From Leekyejoonella antrihumi (GTDB taxonomy: Bacteria; Actinomycetota; Actinomycetes; Actinomycetales; Dermatophilaceae), in the NCBI RefSeq assembly GCF_007845645.1, contig NZ_VCQV01000002.1:47702-111701 (forward strand): 64,000 nucleotides of DNA, read 5' to 3'. This document shows positions 27,255-36,469 of the stretch, piece after piece. The translations under genes and the position numbers were made by a program. The notes beneath the pieces were generated by a model. That model was not told the origin of the DNA. It worked only from the letters and a program-made list of their open reading frames with translations, and did no database searches. The first letter of the stretch is position 1. The number at the start of each line of letters is the position of its first letter.

Positions 27255-28181
27255 GTGAGCGGACTCATCGCCTACATCGTGCGCCGGCTGGTTACGGGAG
27301 TCATTACGCTCGTCGGGGTCGTCGCCGTAGTTGTGCTGATGGTCCAAGCATTGCCCGGCGATCCCGCTCGTGTCATCGCGGGCATCCAGGCAACCCCCCA
27401 GCAGGTGGCCAAGGTTCGGCACACGATGGGACTCGATGAACCTGTAACCGTGCAGTTTTGGCGGTATCTCGAAAATCTTCTGCACGGAAATCTGGGTATT
27501 TCGGCTCGCACCGGTGACCCGGTTTCATCTCTGATCGGCACACGGCTTCCCTACACGGTCGAGCTGGCAATTCTGGGGACCGTTTTCGGTGTCATCTTCG
27601 GCATCGCGCTGGGAGTCTTGGCAGCAACTCACAAGGGAAAGATCACCGATGCCCTGGCGTCGATGGTCGGGGTGGCCGGTGTTTCGATGCCGGTGTATTG
27701 GCTCGGGATCCTGCTCATCGTGGTGTTCGCCGTCGACCTGAAACTCGTGCCGGTCAGTGGCGCGGCCACCTTGTCAAGCCTGATCCTGCCGTCGGTGACG
27801 CTCGGCGTATTCTCCATGGCGGTGGTGTCGCGGATGACCCGCGCCACCATGCTGGATACTCTCGACCAAGACTATGTGCGCACAGTCCGTGCAAAGGGAG
27901 TAGCGGAGCGGGTCGCGGTGCGGCACGCGTTGCGGAACGCATTCATCCCCATCCTGACGGTGATCGGCCTCCAGTTCGGAACGCTGCTCGGTGGGGCCGT
28001 GCTCACCGAGACGGTGTTCTCGTGGCCGGGTATCGGCCAGCTCTTGGTTGCATCAATCAGTTCTCGCGATTTCCCCGCCGTGCAAGGCATCGTCCTGACG
28101 TTCGCGGCGATGTTCGTCATCGTCAACATCATCACCGATCTTCTCTACTCGGTTGTGGATCCACGCGTGAGGTTGTACTAA
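27255..28181 (+). CDS. ABC importer permease, DppB type
   Basis: 308 residues with six membrane segments, from a GTG at 27255. The N-terminal helix RRLVTGVITLVGVVAVVVLM and the periplasmic segment containing DPARVIAG and GLDEPVTVQFWRYLENLLHG are typical of DppB. The coupling-helix motif is DYVRTVRAKGVAERVAVRHA (EAA loop). It works as a heterodimer with the next gene's product. The stop overlaps the following ATG in TAATG (28179-28183), implying coupled translation. Confidence 0.9.
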   Translation: MSGLIAYIVRRLVTGVITLVGVVAVVVLMVQALPGDPARVIAGIQATPQQVAKVRHTMGLDEPVTVQFWRYLENLLHGNLGISARTGDPVSSLIGTRLPYTVELAILGTVFGVIFGIALGVLAATHKGKITDALASMVGVAGVSMPVYWLGILLIVVFAVDLKLVPVSGAATLSSLILPSVTLGVFSMAVVSRMTRATMLDTLDQDYVRTVRAKGVAERVAVRHALRNAFIPILTVIGLQFGTLLGGAVLTETVFSWPGIGQLLVASISSRDFPAVQGIVLTFAAMFVIVNIITDLLYSVVDPRVRLY

Positions 28182-29086
28182 TGAACCAGCCCCCATCGCC
28201 CGATGCCATGCTCGAAAGCCTTCAGACTGCTGCGCCACGCGTGGATGGATCGCCCTTCTCGTCGCGACTGAGAACCTTCGCGGGCAACAAGGCAGCGCTG
28301 GTCGGCCTGGTGATCCTTCTGATATTTGTCATTCTTGCCGTCTTCGCACCCCTGCTGACGAGCCAGGACCCCACGGGGCAGAATTTGGCGGCCGCCTTCC
28401 AACCGCCGTCGGCCAAGCACTGGCTGGGCACCGATGACCTGGGAAGAGACATCCTCGCGCGCATCATGTATGGCGGGCGTTATACCCTGCTCATCGGCCT
28501 CGTCGCGGTATCGATCGCGACCATTATCGGAGTGCCCTTGGGCCTGATATCGGGATACTTGGGTGGTGTGACCGATACCATTATCCAACGAATCACCGAT
28601 ATCATGCTCTCGTTCAACCCGTTCTTGCTCGCGCTGATGCTGGTTGCCGTGTTCGGGGCGGGCGCAAAAAGTGTGACGATAGCCGCCGGTATCGGCGTGA
28701 TACCCCAGTTCATCCGGTTGGCACGAGGACAGGCGCTCTCGATTCGGGAAGAGGTATACGTCGAAGCGGCAGTTGCCTTCGGAGAGAAGCCGATGGCGAT
28801 TTTGAGGCGCCATGTAATGCGTAACTCCCTGGCACCGATCATTGTCTACGCGACTTTGAACATCGGCCTGACCATCCTGGTGGCCGCAGGCCTGGGGTTC
28901 CTCGGCCTTGGGGTGCAGCCGCCGGCGCCGGAATGGGGAACGATGCTCGGCGAGGCACGGTCGTACATATTTCATGCGTCGTATCAGATGACGTTTCCGG
29001 GGCTCGCCATCTTCCTCGCGGTGCTGAGTTTCAATCTACTCGGGGATGGGCTGCGTGACGCGGTCGACCCGAGCCTACGCGACTGA
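28181..29086 (+). CDS. ABC importer permease, DppC type
   Basis: 301 residues. A cytoplasmic N-terminus is followed by GLVILLIFVILAVFAPLL, the DppC-type first helix, then LGTDDLGRDILARIMYGGR, the conserved segment of this permease class. The EAA loop is EEVYVEAAVAFGEKPMAILR. It has six predicted membrane helices and pairs with the DppB-type permease upstream. It is separated from the first ATPase gene by only nine bases. Confidence 0.9.
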   Translation: MNQPPSPDAMLESLQTAAPRVDGSPFSSRLRTFAGNKAALVGLVILLIFVILAVFAPLLTSQDPTGQNLAAAFQPPSAKHWLGTDDLGRDILARIMYGGRYTLLIGLVAVSIATIIGVPLGLISGYLGGVTDTIIQRITDIMLSFNPFLLALMLVAVFGAGAKSVTIAAGIGVIPQFIRLARGQALSIREEVYVEAAVAFGEKPMAILRRHVMRNSLAPIIVYATLNIGLTILVAAGLGFLGLGVQPPAPEWGTMLGEARSYIFHASYQMTFPGLAIFLAVLSFNLLGDGLRDAVDPSLRD

Positions 29087-29095
29087 CGGGGTGCC

Positions 29096-30130
29096 ATGAC
29101 CGAGCCACTACTTTCCATCGAAGACCTGACGGTGACCTTCCGAACACGCAGCGAAAGCGTCCGGGCGGTTGACGGGGTGAGCTTCGAGGTCTATCCGGGC
29201 GAGACGGTGGGCGTCGTCGGAGAGTCCGGCTCCGGAAAGAGCGTCACCATGCTGTCCATGCTGCGTCTACTGCCTCGCACGAGCCGGGTGATCACATCCG
29301 GGCGAGCCCTGCTGAACGGGAAGGACATGCTGAGGGCCTCGCGGCGGGAGCTACGGCGCATCCGTGGTCGTGAAGTCGCTCTGATCCCGCAGGACCCGAT
29401 GACCTGCCTGGACCCGGTCCTTCGCATCGGGGGCCAGCTGGGCGAGGCGCTCCGCGCACACAGCTCGGTTTCTCGAGATGAGCAGCGCAAGCGCGCTGTC
29501 GAGCTGCTCGCATCGGTCGGACTGCCACAGCCGGACAGGCAGTACGGGCAGTTTCCGCACGAGCTGTCCGGTGGGATGAGACAGCGGGTGATGATCGCGA
29601 TGGGGATGGCGAACAACCCGTCCCTACTGATCGCGGATGAGCCCACGACCGCATTGGACGTGACCATTCAGGCGCAGGTGATGGACATCCTGCGTGAGGC
29701 GCAGGCGGAGACGCAGGCGGGTCTGGTGCTCATCACACACGATCTGGGATTGATCGCAGAGATGGCCGACCGGGTGGTGGTGATGTACGCGGGCCACGTT
29801 GTGGAGACGGGTGAGGTGAACGCGATATTTGCCAAGCCGCGTCATCCGTATACGGTCGGGTTGCTGGGCAGTTTGCCGCAGACGGGCGGAGACCAGGACT
29901 GGCTTCGGCCCATCCCCGGGAGTCCGCCGGACCTTGCCCGCATACCGACAGGATGTCCATTTCACCCGCGTTGCCTGCACAGTCACGGTCGGGAGATATG
30001 CCGAACGCAGCTGCCGCAACTGACACCCATCGGCTCGGACTCGACGCATCGAACGGCGTGCCACTTCTCTGATGAGCTGGCGGACGAGTCCATCCATGGC
30101 CTACTTACCGTCGCGCAGGAGATTCAGTGA
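29096..30130 (+). CDS. ABC importer ATPase, DppD type
   Basis: 344 residues. Walker A is GESGSGKSV near residue 43, the Q-loop is ALIPQDPMTCLDPV, the signature LSGGMRQRVMIAMGM and Walker B LLIADEPTTALD. The C-terminal oligopeptide extension has the four-Cys pattern GCPFHPRCLHSHGREICR that marks DppD/OppD-type subunits and in some relatives binds an iron-sulfur cluster. It energises import of the solute caught by the lipoprotein. Its last codons overlap the next ATPase start by four bases. Confidence 0.9.
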   Translation: MTEPLLSIEDLTVTFRTRSESVRAVDGVSFEVYPGETVGVVGESGSGKSVTMLSMLRLLPRTSRVITSGRALLNGKDMLRASRRELRRIRGREVALIPQDPMTCLDPVLRIGGQLGEALRAHSSVSRDEQRKRAVELLASVGLPQPDRQYGQFPHELSGGMRQRVMIAMGMANNPSLLIADEPTTALDVTIQAQVMDILREAQAETQAGLVLITHDLGLIAEMADRVVVMYAGHVVETGEVNAIFAKPRHPYTVGLLGSLPQTGGDQDWLRPIPGSPPDLARIPTGCPFHPRCLHSHGREICRTQLPQLTPIGSDSTHRTACHFSDELADESIHGLLTVAQEIQ

Positions 30131-31197
30131 GTACCGCAGGGGATGACCGGTCGGATCCGGAGGGGCAGAACCGGGTTGTCCTGCAGGCGACGAACCTGGT
30201 GAAGCACTTCCCGATAACAAGTGGTCTCACCCGACGGCAAACGGGCGTGGTGCACGCCGTCGATGGGGTGAACCTCGAGCTTCACGCCGGGGAGACACTC
30301 GGGGTGGTAGGCGAGTCAGGTTGCGGTAAGACCACGTTGGGTCGAACCTTGATTCGTCTGTTGGACCCGACGGATGGAAATCTCTTGTTCAAGGGACGCG
30401 ACATCACGAAGCTGTCCGCAAATCAGATGCGTCCCTTGCGCCAGGACATGCAGATTGTCTTCCAGAATCCGTTCGGGTCGCTCGATCCGCGCATGACGGT
30501 TCGTGACATCATCGCGGAACCCTTGCGAGTGCATGGACAGTACCACCGGAACAAGTCCGGTAGCAGAATTGCGGAGCTCATGGAGACCGTGGGCCTGAGC
30601 CCTGACTATGCCAAGCGGTATCCTCGCGAGTTCTCAGGGGGTCAGCGCCAGCGAATCGGCATTGCTCGGGCCCTCGCCCTCAGTCCGGAGCTGCTCGTAC
30701 TCGATGAACCGGTTTCCGCCCTTGATGTTTCCATCCAGGCACAGGTCGTCAATCTGCTGAAGAGAATACAGAACGACCTTCACATTTCGTACATATTCAT
30801 TGCGCACGATCTGACTGTGGTTCGTCACATTTCACACCGCGTCGCGGTCATGTATCTCGGTAAGATTGTCGAAACAGGATCCCGTGACGACGTCTATCAC
30901 GCGCCGAGCCACCCGTATACTCAGGCTCTCTTGTCAGCTGCGCCCGTTCCTGACCCCGGCGTCCGGAATGTGCGTAAGCGGATTGTTCTCTCAGGCGATG
31001 TGCCGAGCCCGGCGAACCCCCCATCCGGATGCCCGTTTCGGACGCGGTGTTGGAAGGCTCAGGAGATCTGTGCCGAAGAGACACCCCAGCTGATCGACCG
31101 GGGGCAGGGCCACCCGGTCGCGTGCCACTTCCCCGAGGTTGACGAGACCGTCACTCTCCCGCCGGGAGGCCCACTCGGGGCCATCGGCGCGAAGTGA
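30127..31197 (+). CDS. ABC importer ATPase, DppF type
   Basis: 356 residues from a GTG at 30127. Walker A is [17 protein letters not shown], the Q-loop [16 protein letters not shown], the signature [17 protein letters not shown] and Walker [21 protein letters not shown]. The C-terminal extension has [19 protein letters not shown], the DppF/OppF cysteine pattern. It forms the second ATPase of the importer. It is the last gene of the operon and converges with the second Lrp-type gene, with only 18 bases between the stops. Confidence 0.9.
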   Translation: MSTAGDDRSDPEGQNRVVLQATNLVKHFPITSGLTRRQTGVVHAVDGVNLELHAGETLGVVGESGCGKTTLGRTLIRLLDPTDGNLLFKGRDITKLSANQMRPLRQDMQIVFQNPFGSLDPRMTVRDIIAEPLRVHGQYHRNKSGSRIAELMETVGLSPDYAKRYPREFSGGQRQRIGIARALALSPELLVLDEPVSALDVSIQAQVVNLLKRIQNDLHISYIFIAHDLTVVRHISHRVAVMYLGKIVETGSRDDVYHAPSHPYTQALLSAAPVPDPGVRNVRKRIVLSGDVPSPANPPSGCPFRTRCWKAQEICAEETPQLIDRGQGHPVACHFPEVDETVTLPPGGPLGAIGAK

Positions 31198-31215
31198 GCG
31201 GACGCGACCGGCGGT

Positions 31216-32259
31216 TCATCGGGCGAAGTCGGTCACCGAGAGTGGGTGCTGCGCCGGGCCGATGCCGGTCGTGTCGGGGTTGAGCAGCCAGCCGACGCGC
31301 TTCGTCGCGCTCAGGATGATGGTGCTGCGCAGCAGTTCGATGCCCGGGATGCGTTGCGCGAGTGCGAGTTCCACATCCATCACATCGGCGACCGAGCGCA
31401 GCCACATAACGATGATGAAGTTCGCCATGCCGGTCGTGGAGGCGGCGAGTCGCACCTGCGGCATCGTCGCGAGGGCGCGCGCCGCGTCGTCGTGTGAGCC
31501 CGCGGGCACCCGCGCGGTCCACTGGCAGCTGATCGGGAACCCGCTGCAGCGCTGCGCGATCTCGCAGCGGAACGACAGCACGTTCGCCGCGATCACCCGG
31601 GTCAGCTGGCGCTGCACCGTCGCGGGGCTGCGGTCGAGTGCTCGGGCGAGGTCGGCCGCGGTCACCCGGCCGTTGGCCGCGAGGTAGGGCAGCAGCTCGA
31701 GGTGGCTCGGGGGAAGGTGCGTGGACGGCCCGGGCGGGGGAGCAAGGCGCTGCATCTGCGCTCGCTGCGTCGCGTTGAGCACGCTGAGCCGCCACGCATA
31801 ACCACCCTGGTGCAGGCGCGTGGACATGGCCGACTGGTAGCCGATCACCCCGGGCAGCGCGGCGATTCGACCGATCACCACCTCGCTCAGCTCCTGGAAC
31901 GACAGCGTCGCCACTGTCAGCAGCAGGCTGCGATCGCTCGCGGAGTGCTCCACCGTCACGATCTGGGGGACCTTCGTCAGCGCCGCGGAGATCGCCTCGC
32001 GGCGGCGCATGTCGCAGTCCACCTCGAGGAAGGACAGTGACATGTCCTTCGGGTCCCCGACGAGATGCCCGGTGACCCAGGCGATCCCTGCGGCGCGCAG
32101 CCGCTCCCACCGCGCGGCGATCGAGGTGGGGTGCGCGTCCAGCACCGGCGCCAGGTCGGTCCAGCGGGCCCGAGGGGCGAACTGCAGCGCGTTGACCAGC
32201 GCGAGATCCTCCTCGCTCGGCGTTTCCTGTTCGCTCACCATTGCGACCCATCGGAGCAT
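31216..32259 (-). CDS. Two-domain Lrp/AsnC-family regulator (paralogue)
   Basis: 347 residues from the ATG at 32259; an in-frame ATG at 32241 is equally possible and neither has a ribosome site. It carries two HTH units (RWTDLAPVLDAHPTSIAARW and RVTAADLARALDRSPATVQR) and two AsnC ligand-binding halves (VEHSASDRSLLLTVATLSFQ and ASTTGMANFIIVMWLRSVAD). Its opening EEDLALVNALQFAPRARW mirrors ESDLALVTALQVAPRASW in the gene at 24306. It is divergent from an M20D gene at 32374, the same arrangement as the other pair, and most likely controls it. Confidence 0.9.
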   Translation of the reverse strand: MLRWVAMVSEQETPSEEDLALVNALQFAPRARWTDLAPVLDAHPTSIAARWERLRAAGIAWVTGHLVGDPKDMSLSFLEVDCDMRRREAISAALTKVPQIVTVEHSASDRSLLLTVATLSFQELSEVVIGRIAALPGVIGYQSAMSTRLHQGGYAWRLSVLNATQRAQMQRLAPPPGPSTHLPPSHLELLPYLAANGRVTAADLARALDRSPATVQRQLTRVIAANVLSFRCEIAQRCSGFPISCQWTARVPAGSHDDAARALATMPQVRLAASTTGMANFIIVMWLRSVADVMDVELALAQRIPGIELLRSTIILSATKRVGWLLNPDTTGIGPAQHPLSVTDFAR

Positions 32260-32373
32260 GAAAGCTGTGTTGAGTGGGCTATTACTGATCAGTTTAAGGG
32301 ATTTTGCGCACTGTGATGCGAGTCACCTCACAATCGATCCAGCACCCGCAGCCGCACCCAATGAGGAGACCCG

Positions 32374-33606
32374 ATGCCCCTGGAGCCCCGCGACCTGACC
32401 GCCGACCTGACTCGCTTCCGCCATGAGCTGCACCAGGAGCCGGAGGTCGGCCTGGACCTGCCGCGCACCCAGGAGAAGGTGCTGCGCGAGCTGGACGGCC
32501 TGCCCTACGAGATCACCACCGGGCACGAGACGACCTCGGTCACCGCGGTGCTGCGCGGCAAGGGCGGGACCACAACGAAGGACCGACCGGTGGTGCTGCT
32601 GCGCGCCGACATGGACGCGCTGCCGGTGCAGGAGCAGACCGGCGTCGACTTCACCTCGCGCATCGACGGCGCGATGCACGGCTGCGGGCACGACCTGCAT
32701 ACGAGCATGCTGACCGGCGCCGCCCGGCTGCTCGCCGACCGCGTCGACCAGCTCGCCGGCGACGTGGTGCTGATGTTTCAGCCCGGCGAGGAGGGGTATG
32801 ACGGAGCGTCCGTCATGCTGCGCGAGGGAGTCCTGCAGGCGGCCGGCCGCACCGTGGACGCCGCGTTCGCGATGCACGTCTTCTCCTGCATGGCGCCGCA
32901 CGGCCAGCTGCTCACCAAGCCCGGCGTGATGATGAGCGCCTCCGACGGGCTGGAGGTCACCATCCACGGCGCGGGCGGCCACGGCTCCGCGCCGCACAAG
33001 GCCAAGGACCCGGTCGTCGCCGCCGCCGAGATGGTCACCTCGTTGCAGGTGATGCTCACCCGGCAGTTCGACATGTTCGACCCGGCCGTGCTGACCGTCG
33101 GTGTGCTGCGAGCAGGCACCAAGCGCAATGTCATTCCCGAAACCGCCTCCTTCGAGGCCACGATCCGCACCTTCTCCGAGGAGAACCGCGAGCGGATGCA
33201 GCGCGTCGTGCCCCGCCTGATCCAGGGCATCGCCGCGGCGCACGGGCTGACGGCCGAGGTCCACTACAACATCGAATATCCCCGCACCGTCACCGACCTG
33301 TCGGAGACGCAGCGCGCCGAGCAGGTCATAGGGGGGCTGCTCGGCGAGGAGCGACTGACGCGACTCGCGACACCGATCTCCGGCTCGGAGGACTTCTCCC
33401 ACGTGCTGGACCGGGTGCCCGGCACGTTCATCGGGCTCGGCGCGGTCACGCCCGGCGTCGACCCCGCGACCGCCGCGTTCAACCACTCGCCACACGCGAT
33501 CTTCGACGACGGTGTGCTCACCGACGGCGCTGCACTGTATGCCGAGCTGGCCACGACCCGGCTCGCGTCCCTGGCCACGGAGCCTGCCTCCGCGGTGACC
33601 GCGTGA
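32374..33606 (+). CDS. M20D amidohydrolase (paralogue of the 22944 gene)
   Basis: 410 residues from the ATG at 32374, with GAGGAG upstream. Metal motifs: DGAMHGCGHDLHTSML, VLMFQPGEEGYDGASVMLRE, HGAGGHGSAPHKAKDPV, ISGSEDFSHVLDRVP and FNHSPHAIFDDG. The substitution of CGHD neighbours is conservative and the site is intact. It probably removes acyl groups from amino acids or cleaves small peptides. It is followed after 34 bases by an MFS gene in the same direction, so the two likely form an operon for uptake or efflux plus hydrolysis of the same compound. Confidence 0.9.
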   Translation: MPLEPRDLTADLTRFRHELHQEPEVGLDLPRTQEKVLRELDGLPYEITTGHETTSVTAVLRGKGGTTTKDRPVVLLRADMDALPVQEQTGVDFTSRIDGAMHGCGHDLHTSMLTGAARLLADRVDQLAGDVVLMFQPGEEGYDGASVMLREGVLQAAGRTVDAAFAMHVFSCMAPHGQLLTKPGVMMSASDGLEVTIHGAGGHGSAPHKAKDPVVAAAEMVTSLQVMLTRQFDMFDPAVLTVGVLRAGTKRNVIPETASFEATIRTFSEENRERMQRVVPRLIQGIAAAHGLTAEVHYNIEYPRTVTDLSETQRAEQVIGGLLGEERLTRLATPISGSEDFSHVLDRVPGTFIGLGAVTPGVDPATAAFNHSPHAIFDDGVLTDGAALYAELATTRLASLATEPASAVTA

Positions 33607-33640
33607 CCACCTCCACACCGCACCAGGCAGGAACGAGTTC

Positions 33641-35080
33641 ATGAGTCAGTCAACAACGACCGCACCTTCGTCCCGGCGCCCGGCGGTCCATCAGTCCCTG
33701 TCGGTCTTCCTCGGTCCGCTGGTGCTCGTCGAGCTCTTCAGCGGTGTGCTGCAGATCTACTTCTCGCCGGTCTACTCCATGCTCGCCGCCAAGTTCGGCG
33801 TCGGTATCGGCACGCTGTCGTGGTCGCTGACCGGGTTCACCCTGGCCGCAGCCGTATCCACCCCGGTCTTCTGCAAGCTCGGAGACGTCTACGGGCACCG
33901 CAGGATCCTGCGGATCCTCGTCGCGATCGTCGCGGCCGGCTCGGTGCTGATCGCCGCCGCCCCGACGTTCTCCGTCCTGGTGGCGGGCCGCGTGCTGCAG
34001 GGCATGTTCCCGGCCTACTTGCCGCTGATGTTCGGGCTGGTGCGGGACCGGTATGGCGACGACGACACCAAGCGGGCGATTAGCTATCTGACCTCGATCC
34101 TGATCTTCGGCGTCGTATTCGGCCTGGTGGCAGTCGGACTCATCACCCGCTACACCAGCGGCCCGACCTGGGCCCTGTGGCTGCCCGCGATCGGCACCCT
34201 GGTCGGTTTCGCCGGCCTGATGCTGGTGCGCGGCGAGCGGGTCGAGCGGCGCACCGACCTGCGGGTCGACTGGACCGGTGCGATCATGCTGGGCGTCGGG
34301 TTCGCGTTGCTGCTGCTGGGCATCTCCGAGGGATCCGACTGGGGCTGGGCGTCGGCGCGCGTCGTCGGCAGCATCGTGCTGGGAGTCGTCGTGCTGGTGG
34401 CCTGGGCGCTGATCGAGCTGCGCATCGAGCAGCCGCTGGCCGACCTGCGGTGGCTGTTCAAGCCGCACTTCGTCCCGATCTACGTGGTCGGGTTCTGCAC
34501 CTACTTCGCCGTCCTGGGAGGGCAGGTCGTCGGGTCCACCTTCATGGCCGCCCCGAGCAAGGTTCTGGGCTACGGGCTGGGCCTCAGCCCGTTCGGGATC
34601 AGCATGTGGCTGGCCCTGACCTTCTTCGTGATGTTCCTCGGCGTGATCTCGACCGCTCGTCTGGGCAAGGCGATCGGCTTCCGCACGGTGATGATGATCG
34701 GCGCGATCCTCGCGGCGGTCGGCTTCCTGGGACTGGTGGTGTGGCACGGGAACCTGTTCGCGTTCGTGCTCCTGACCGCGGTCGCGGTCGGCGGCATGGG
34801 CTTCATCGAGAGCTCGACCCGCACCCTGGTCGTCGGCGGCCTGCGCGACGGGGAGGTCTCGATGGGGGAGGGCATCTACGAGCTGTCGATCAGTCTCGGC
34901 CCGGCCGTCGGCTCCGCCGTGATGGGCGCGGTCCTGTCCGCGAATGCCTCCAAGATCCAGGGGCTGGCCACCGAGCACGGCTACCGGACCAGCTGGGTCG
35001 TCATGGGCCTGGTGTGCCTGCTCGCAGCGGTCGTGGCCATCGGCTTCTTCCTCTCCGGCCGGCGTCACAGGTCGACGTAG
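33641..35080 (+). CDS. MFS transporter (DHA2-like, about 14 helices)
   Basis: 479 residues from the ATG at 33641, with AGGA upstream. Hydrophobic segments are consistent with 12-14 helices. The motif-A region is KLGDVYGHRRILRILVAIVA after helix 2, and the helix-5 region contains LMFGLVRDRYGDDDTKRAIS. The substrate is unknown; family members export drugs or carry small solutes. It follows the M20D gene closely. Its 3' end overlaps the convergent RES toxin gene by 16 bases (35065-35080). Confidence 0.85.
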   Translation: MSQSTTTAPSSRRPAVHQSLSVFLGPLVLVELFSGVLQIYFSPVYSMLAAKFGVGIGTLSWSLTGFTLAAAVSTPVFCKLGDVYGHRRILRILVAIVAAGSVLIAAAPTFSVLVAGRVLQGMFPAYLPLMFGLVRDRYGDDDTKRAISYLTSILIFGVVFGLVAVGLITRYTSGPTWALWLPAIGTLVGFAGLMLVRGERVERRTDLRVDWTGAIMLGVGFALLLLGISEGSDWGWASARVVGSIVLGVVVLVAWALIELRIEQPLADLRWLFKPHFVPIYVVGFCTYFAVLGGQVVGSTFMAAPSKVLGYGLGLSPFGISMWLALTFFVMFLGVISTARLGKAIGFRTVMMIGAILAAVGFLGLVVWHGNLFAFVLLTAVAVGGMGFIESSTRTLVVGGLRDGEVSMGEGIYELSISLGPAVGSAVMGAVLSANASKIQGLATEHGYRTSWVVMGLVCLLAAVVAIGFFLSGRRHRST

Positions 35081-35703
35081 ACCTTCAGGTCGGCGGCGAT
35101 GGACAGCAAGTTGTCGAGCATGTCCCCGGCCGTCAGACTGCTGCCGGCATCGGTCAGACTCAGGTCTGCTGTGCTCACCCGATCTCCGAAGAGCATGAAG
35201 GCCTGCGCCAAATCATCCTTGCGCGAGACCCACTGCAGCCCATCGCAGGTCGGGATCGTGTCATGGGCGGTCTGTGCCCACCGGGTGGTGCGCGGATACG
35301 TAATCGGAGGAGAGTCGATCATCTGTGCGCGGGTCAGACCCAGACGCTCGAGTCCGTGCACGGTCAGCTGCACCAGTTTCAGGACTCTCGTGGAGGTCAT
35401 GGTGAACATGCGCCGACCCCTCAACCGGTCCCCGGTGACGACACCACCGCCTCGCACGTCGTGGAAGACGCTCTCGGACAGGGCTCCGCTCACGGTTGTT
35501 GCCGCATACAGGACCGGGATGAGGCCACCATGGCCGGCAACTGGGCTGAACCGCCCCACGACCCCTGGTGCGGTGTAGGCCTGGTTGCCCGGGTAGCCGT
35601 CGTACCCGCAGCGGTGCATCGTGGTCCCCTTGGCAAGGGTCTTGAGGAGGAAGTCCGGCTGCGCCGGCGGCTCCGGGGTCTCGAGCTCAGGCACTTGCTT
35701 CAT
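35065..35703 (-). CDS. RES-domain toxin (MbcT-like)
   Basis: 212 residues. The RES family carries conserved Arg, Glu and Ser: here Arg in MHRCGYDGYPG and GRFSPVAGH, Glu in YAATTVSGALSESVFHDV, and Ser in LQWVSRKDDLAQAFMLF. RES toxins such as MbcT break down NAD+ as a phosphorylase or hydrolase. The start overlaps the end of the upstream antitoxin gene by 17 bases (35687-35703), the usual antitoxin-then-toxin order. The 3' end overlaps the convergent MFS gene. The protein is complete. Confidence 0.85.
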   Translation of the reverse strand: MKQVPELETPEPPAQPDFLLKTLAKGTTMHRCGYDGYPGNQAYTAPGVVGRFSPVAGHGGLIPVLYAATTVSGALSESVFHDVRGGGVVTGDRLRGRRMFTMTSTRVLKLVQLTVHGLERLGLTRAQMIDSPPITYPRTTRWAQTAHDTIPTCDGLQWVSRKDDLAQAFMLFGDRVSTADLSLTDAGSSLTAGDMLDNLLSIAADLKVYVDL

Positions 35704-36328
35704 GGAGTCGGGCGGCAGCCCGGATCACCGCGCCGGGATCCGAGCCCATGACGTCGACCGGTCTGAGCTCCTCGAGATACGCGTTGGGGGCGATGAACCA
35801 CAGCGCGATCCCGACACCGTCGCCGATTGGGCCGTATGCCGTGGCGATGTCCTTCAGCGCGGGTTGCGGGTGACCGGTTGCGTCAAACTGGAAGGCCGGG
35901 AACAGGCGCCGGTTGCCACGTCGGATCGCGATGACCTTGCCGTCCCGCAACCATCGGGTGGGTGCTGCGGAGGGGTTCGCGGGCGCCATTCCTGCGCGCT
36001 GAGTGACCTGGGCGCTGGTGAGCAGCCCGAATTCGGCGTCCAGCTGATGCAGCTTGTCGGCAGCCAGGTGGACCTGCCGGGTGGCTCCCTCGCTTGATCC
36101 GAGGTCTCGGGTGAGGGCGTCGAACAGCCTCTCGGCCGGTAGCTTCTGCGACAACCGCTCCAGAAGCGGCGCGGCCAGGTCGCGTGGCACCTCGACCACC
36201 AGGGTGTCCATGGCGGCAGTGCTCTTGTCGATCAGATCCCGGCTGGACACGGCGGGGGACTCACGGACCGCCTTGGCCACCTTGCGATTGACGGCACGGA
36301 CCCGGATGGACCTGCTCGATGCTGCCAT
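35687..36328 (-). CDS. MbcA/Xre-type antitoxin of the RES toxin
   Basis: 213 residues from the ATG at 36328, chosen for GGAGGAG five bases upstream; the longer open frame to 36394 has none. The C-terminal region GIALWFIAPNAYLEELRPVD then VMGSDPGAVIRAAARLHEA matches the MbcA/ParS-type toxin-binding end. The middle has an HTH-like stretch (LTSAQVTQRAGM and TRWLRDGKVIAIRRGNRRLF). It neutralises the RES toxin and probably represses the operon. A TATACT (minus strand, 36354-36359) about 26 bases upstream of the start may be the -10 box. Confidence 0.8.
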   Translation of the reverse strand: MAASSRSIRVRAVNRKVAKAVRESPAVSSRDLIDKSTAAMDTLVVEVPRDLAAPLLERLSQKLPAERLFDALTRDLGSSEGATRQVHLAADKLHQLDAEFGLLTSAQVTQRAGMAPANPSAAPTRWLRDGKVIAIRRGNRRLFPAFQFDATGHPQPALKDIATAYGPIGDGVGIALWFIAPNAYLEELRPVDVMGSDPGAVIRAAARLHEASA

Positions 36329-36469
36329 GCCATCTCCTCCAGAGTGCGTTACCAGTATAACTGCCGATACCAATCTTATAAACCTTATGATCATCCACTT
36401 CCCTGCATCCGCTCGGTATTGAGCGTATGATTAAAGCATCCGCTTAAAATTCATCGAATGGGAGCCGTG

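Noticed and set aside
32313..32326. GTGA-6-TCAC inverted repeat between the second Lrp and M20D genes
   Set aside because: Arms of only four bases are expected by chance; no matching site seen before the paralogous pair.
33650..35068. Minus-strand frame of 472 codons opposite the MFS gene
   Set aside because: Extreme Asp, Gln and Arg content, typical of reading hydrophobic codons backwards.
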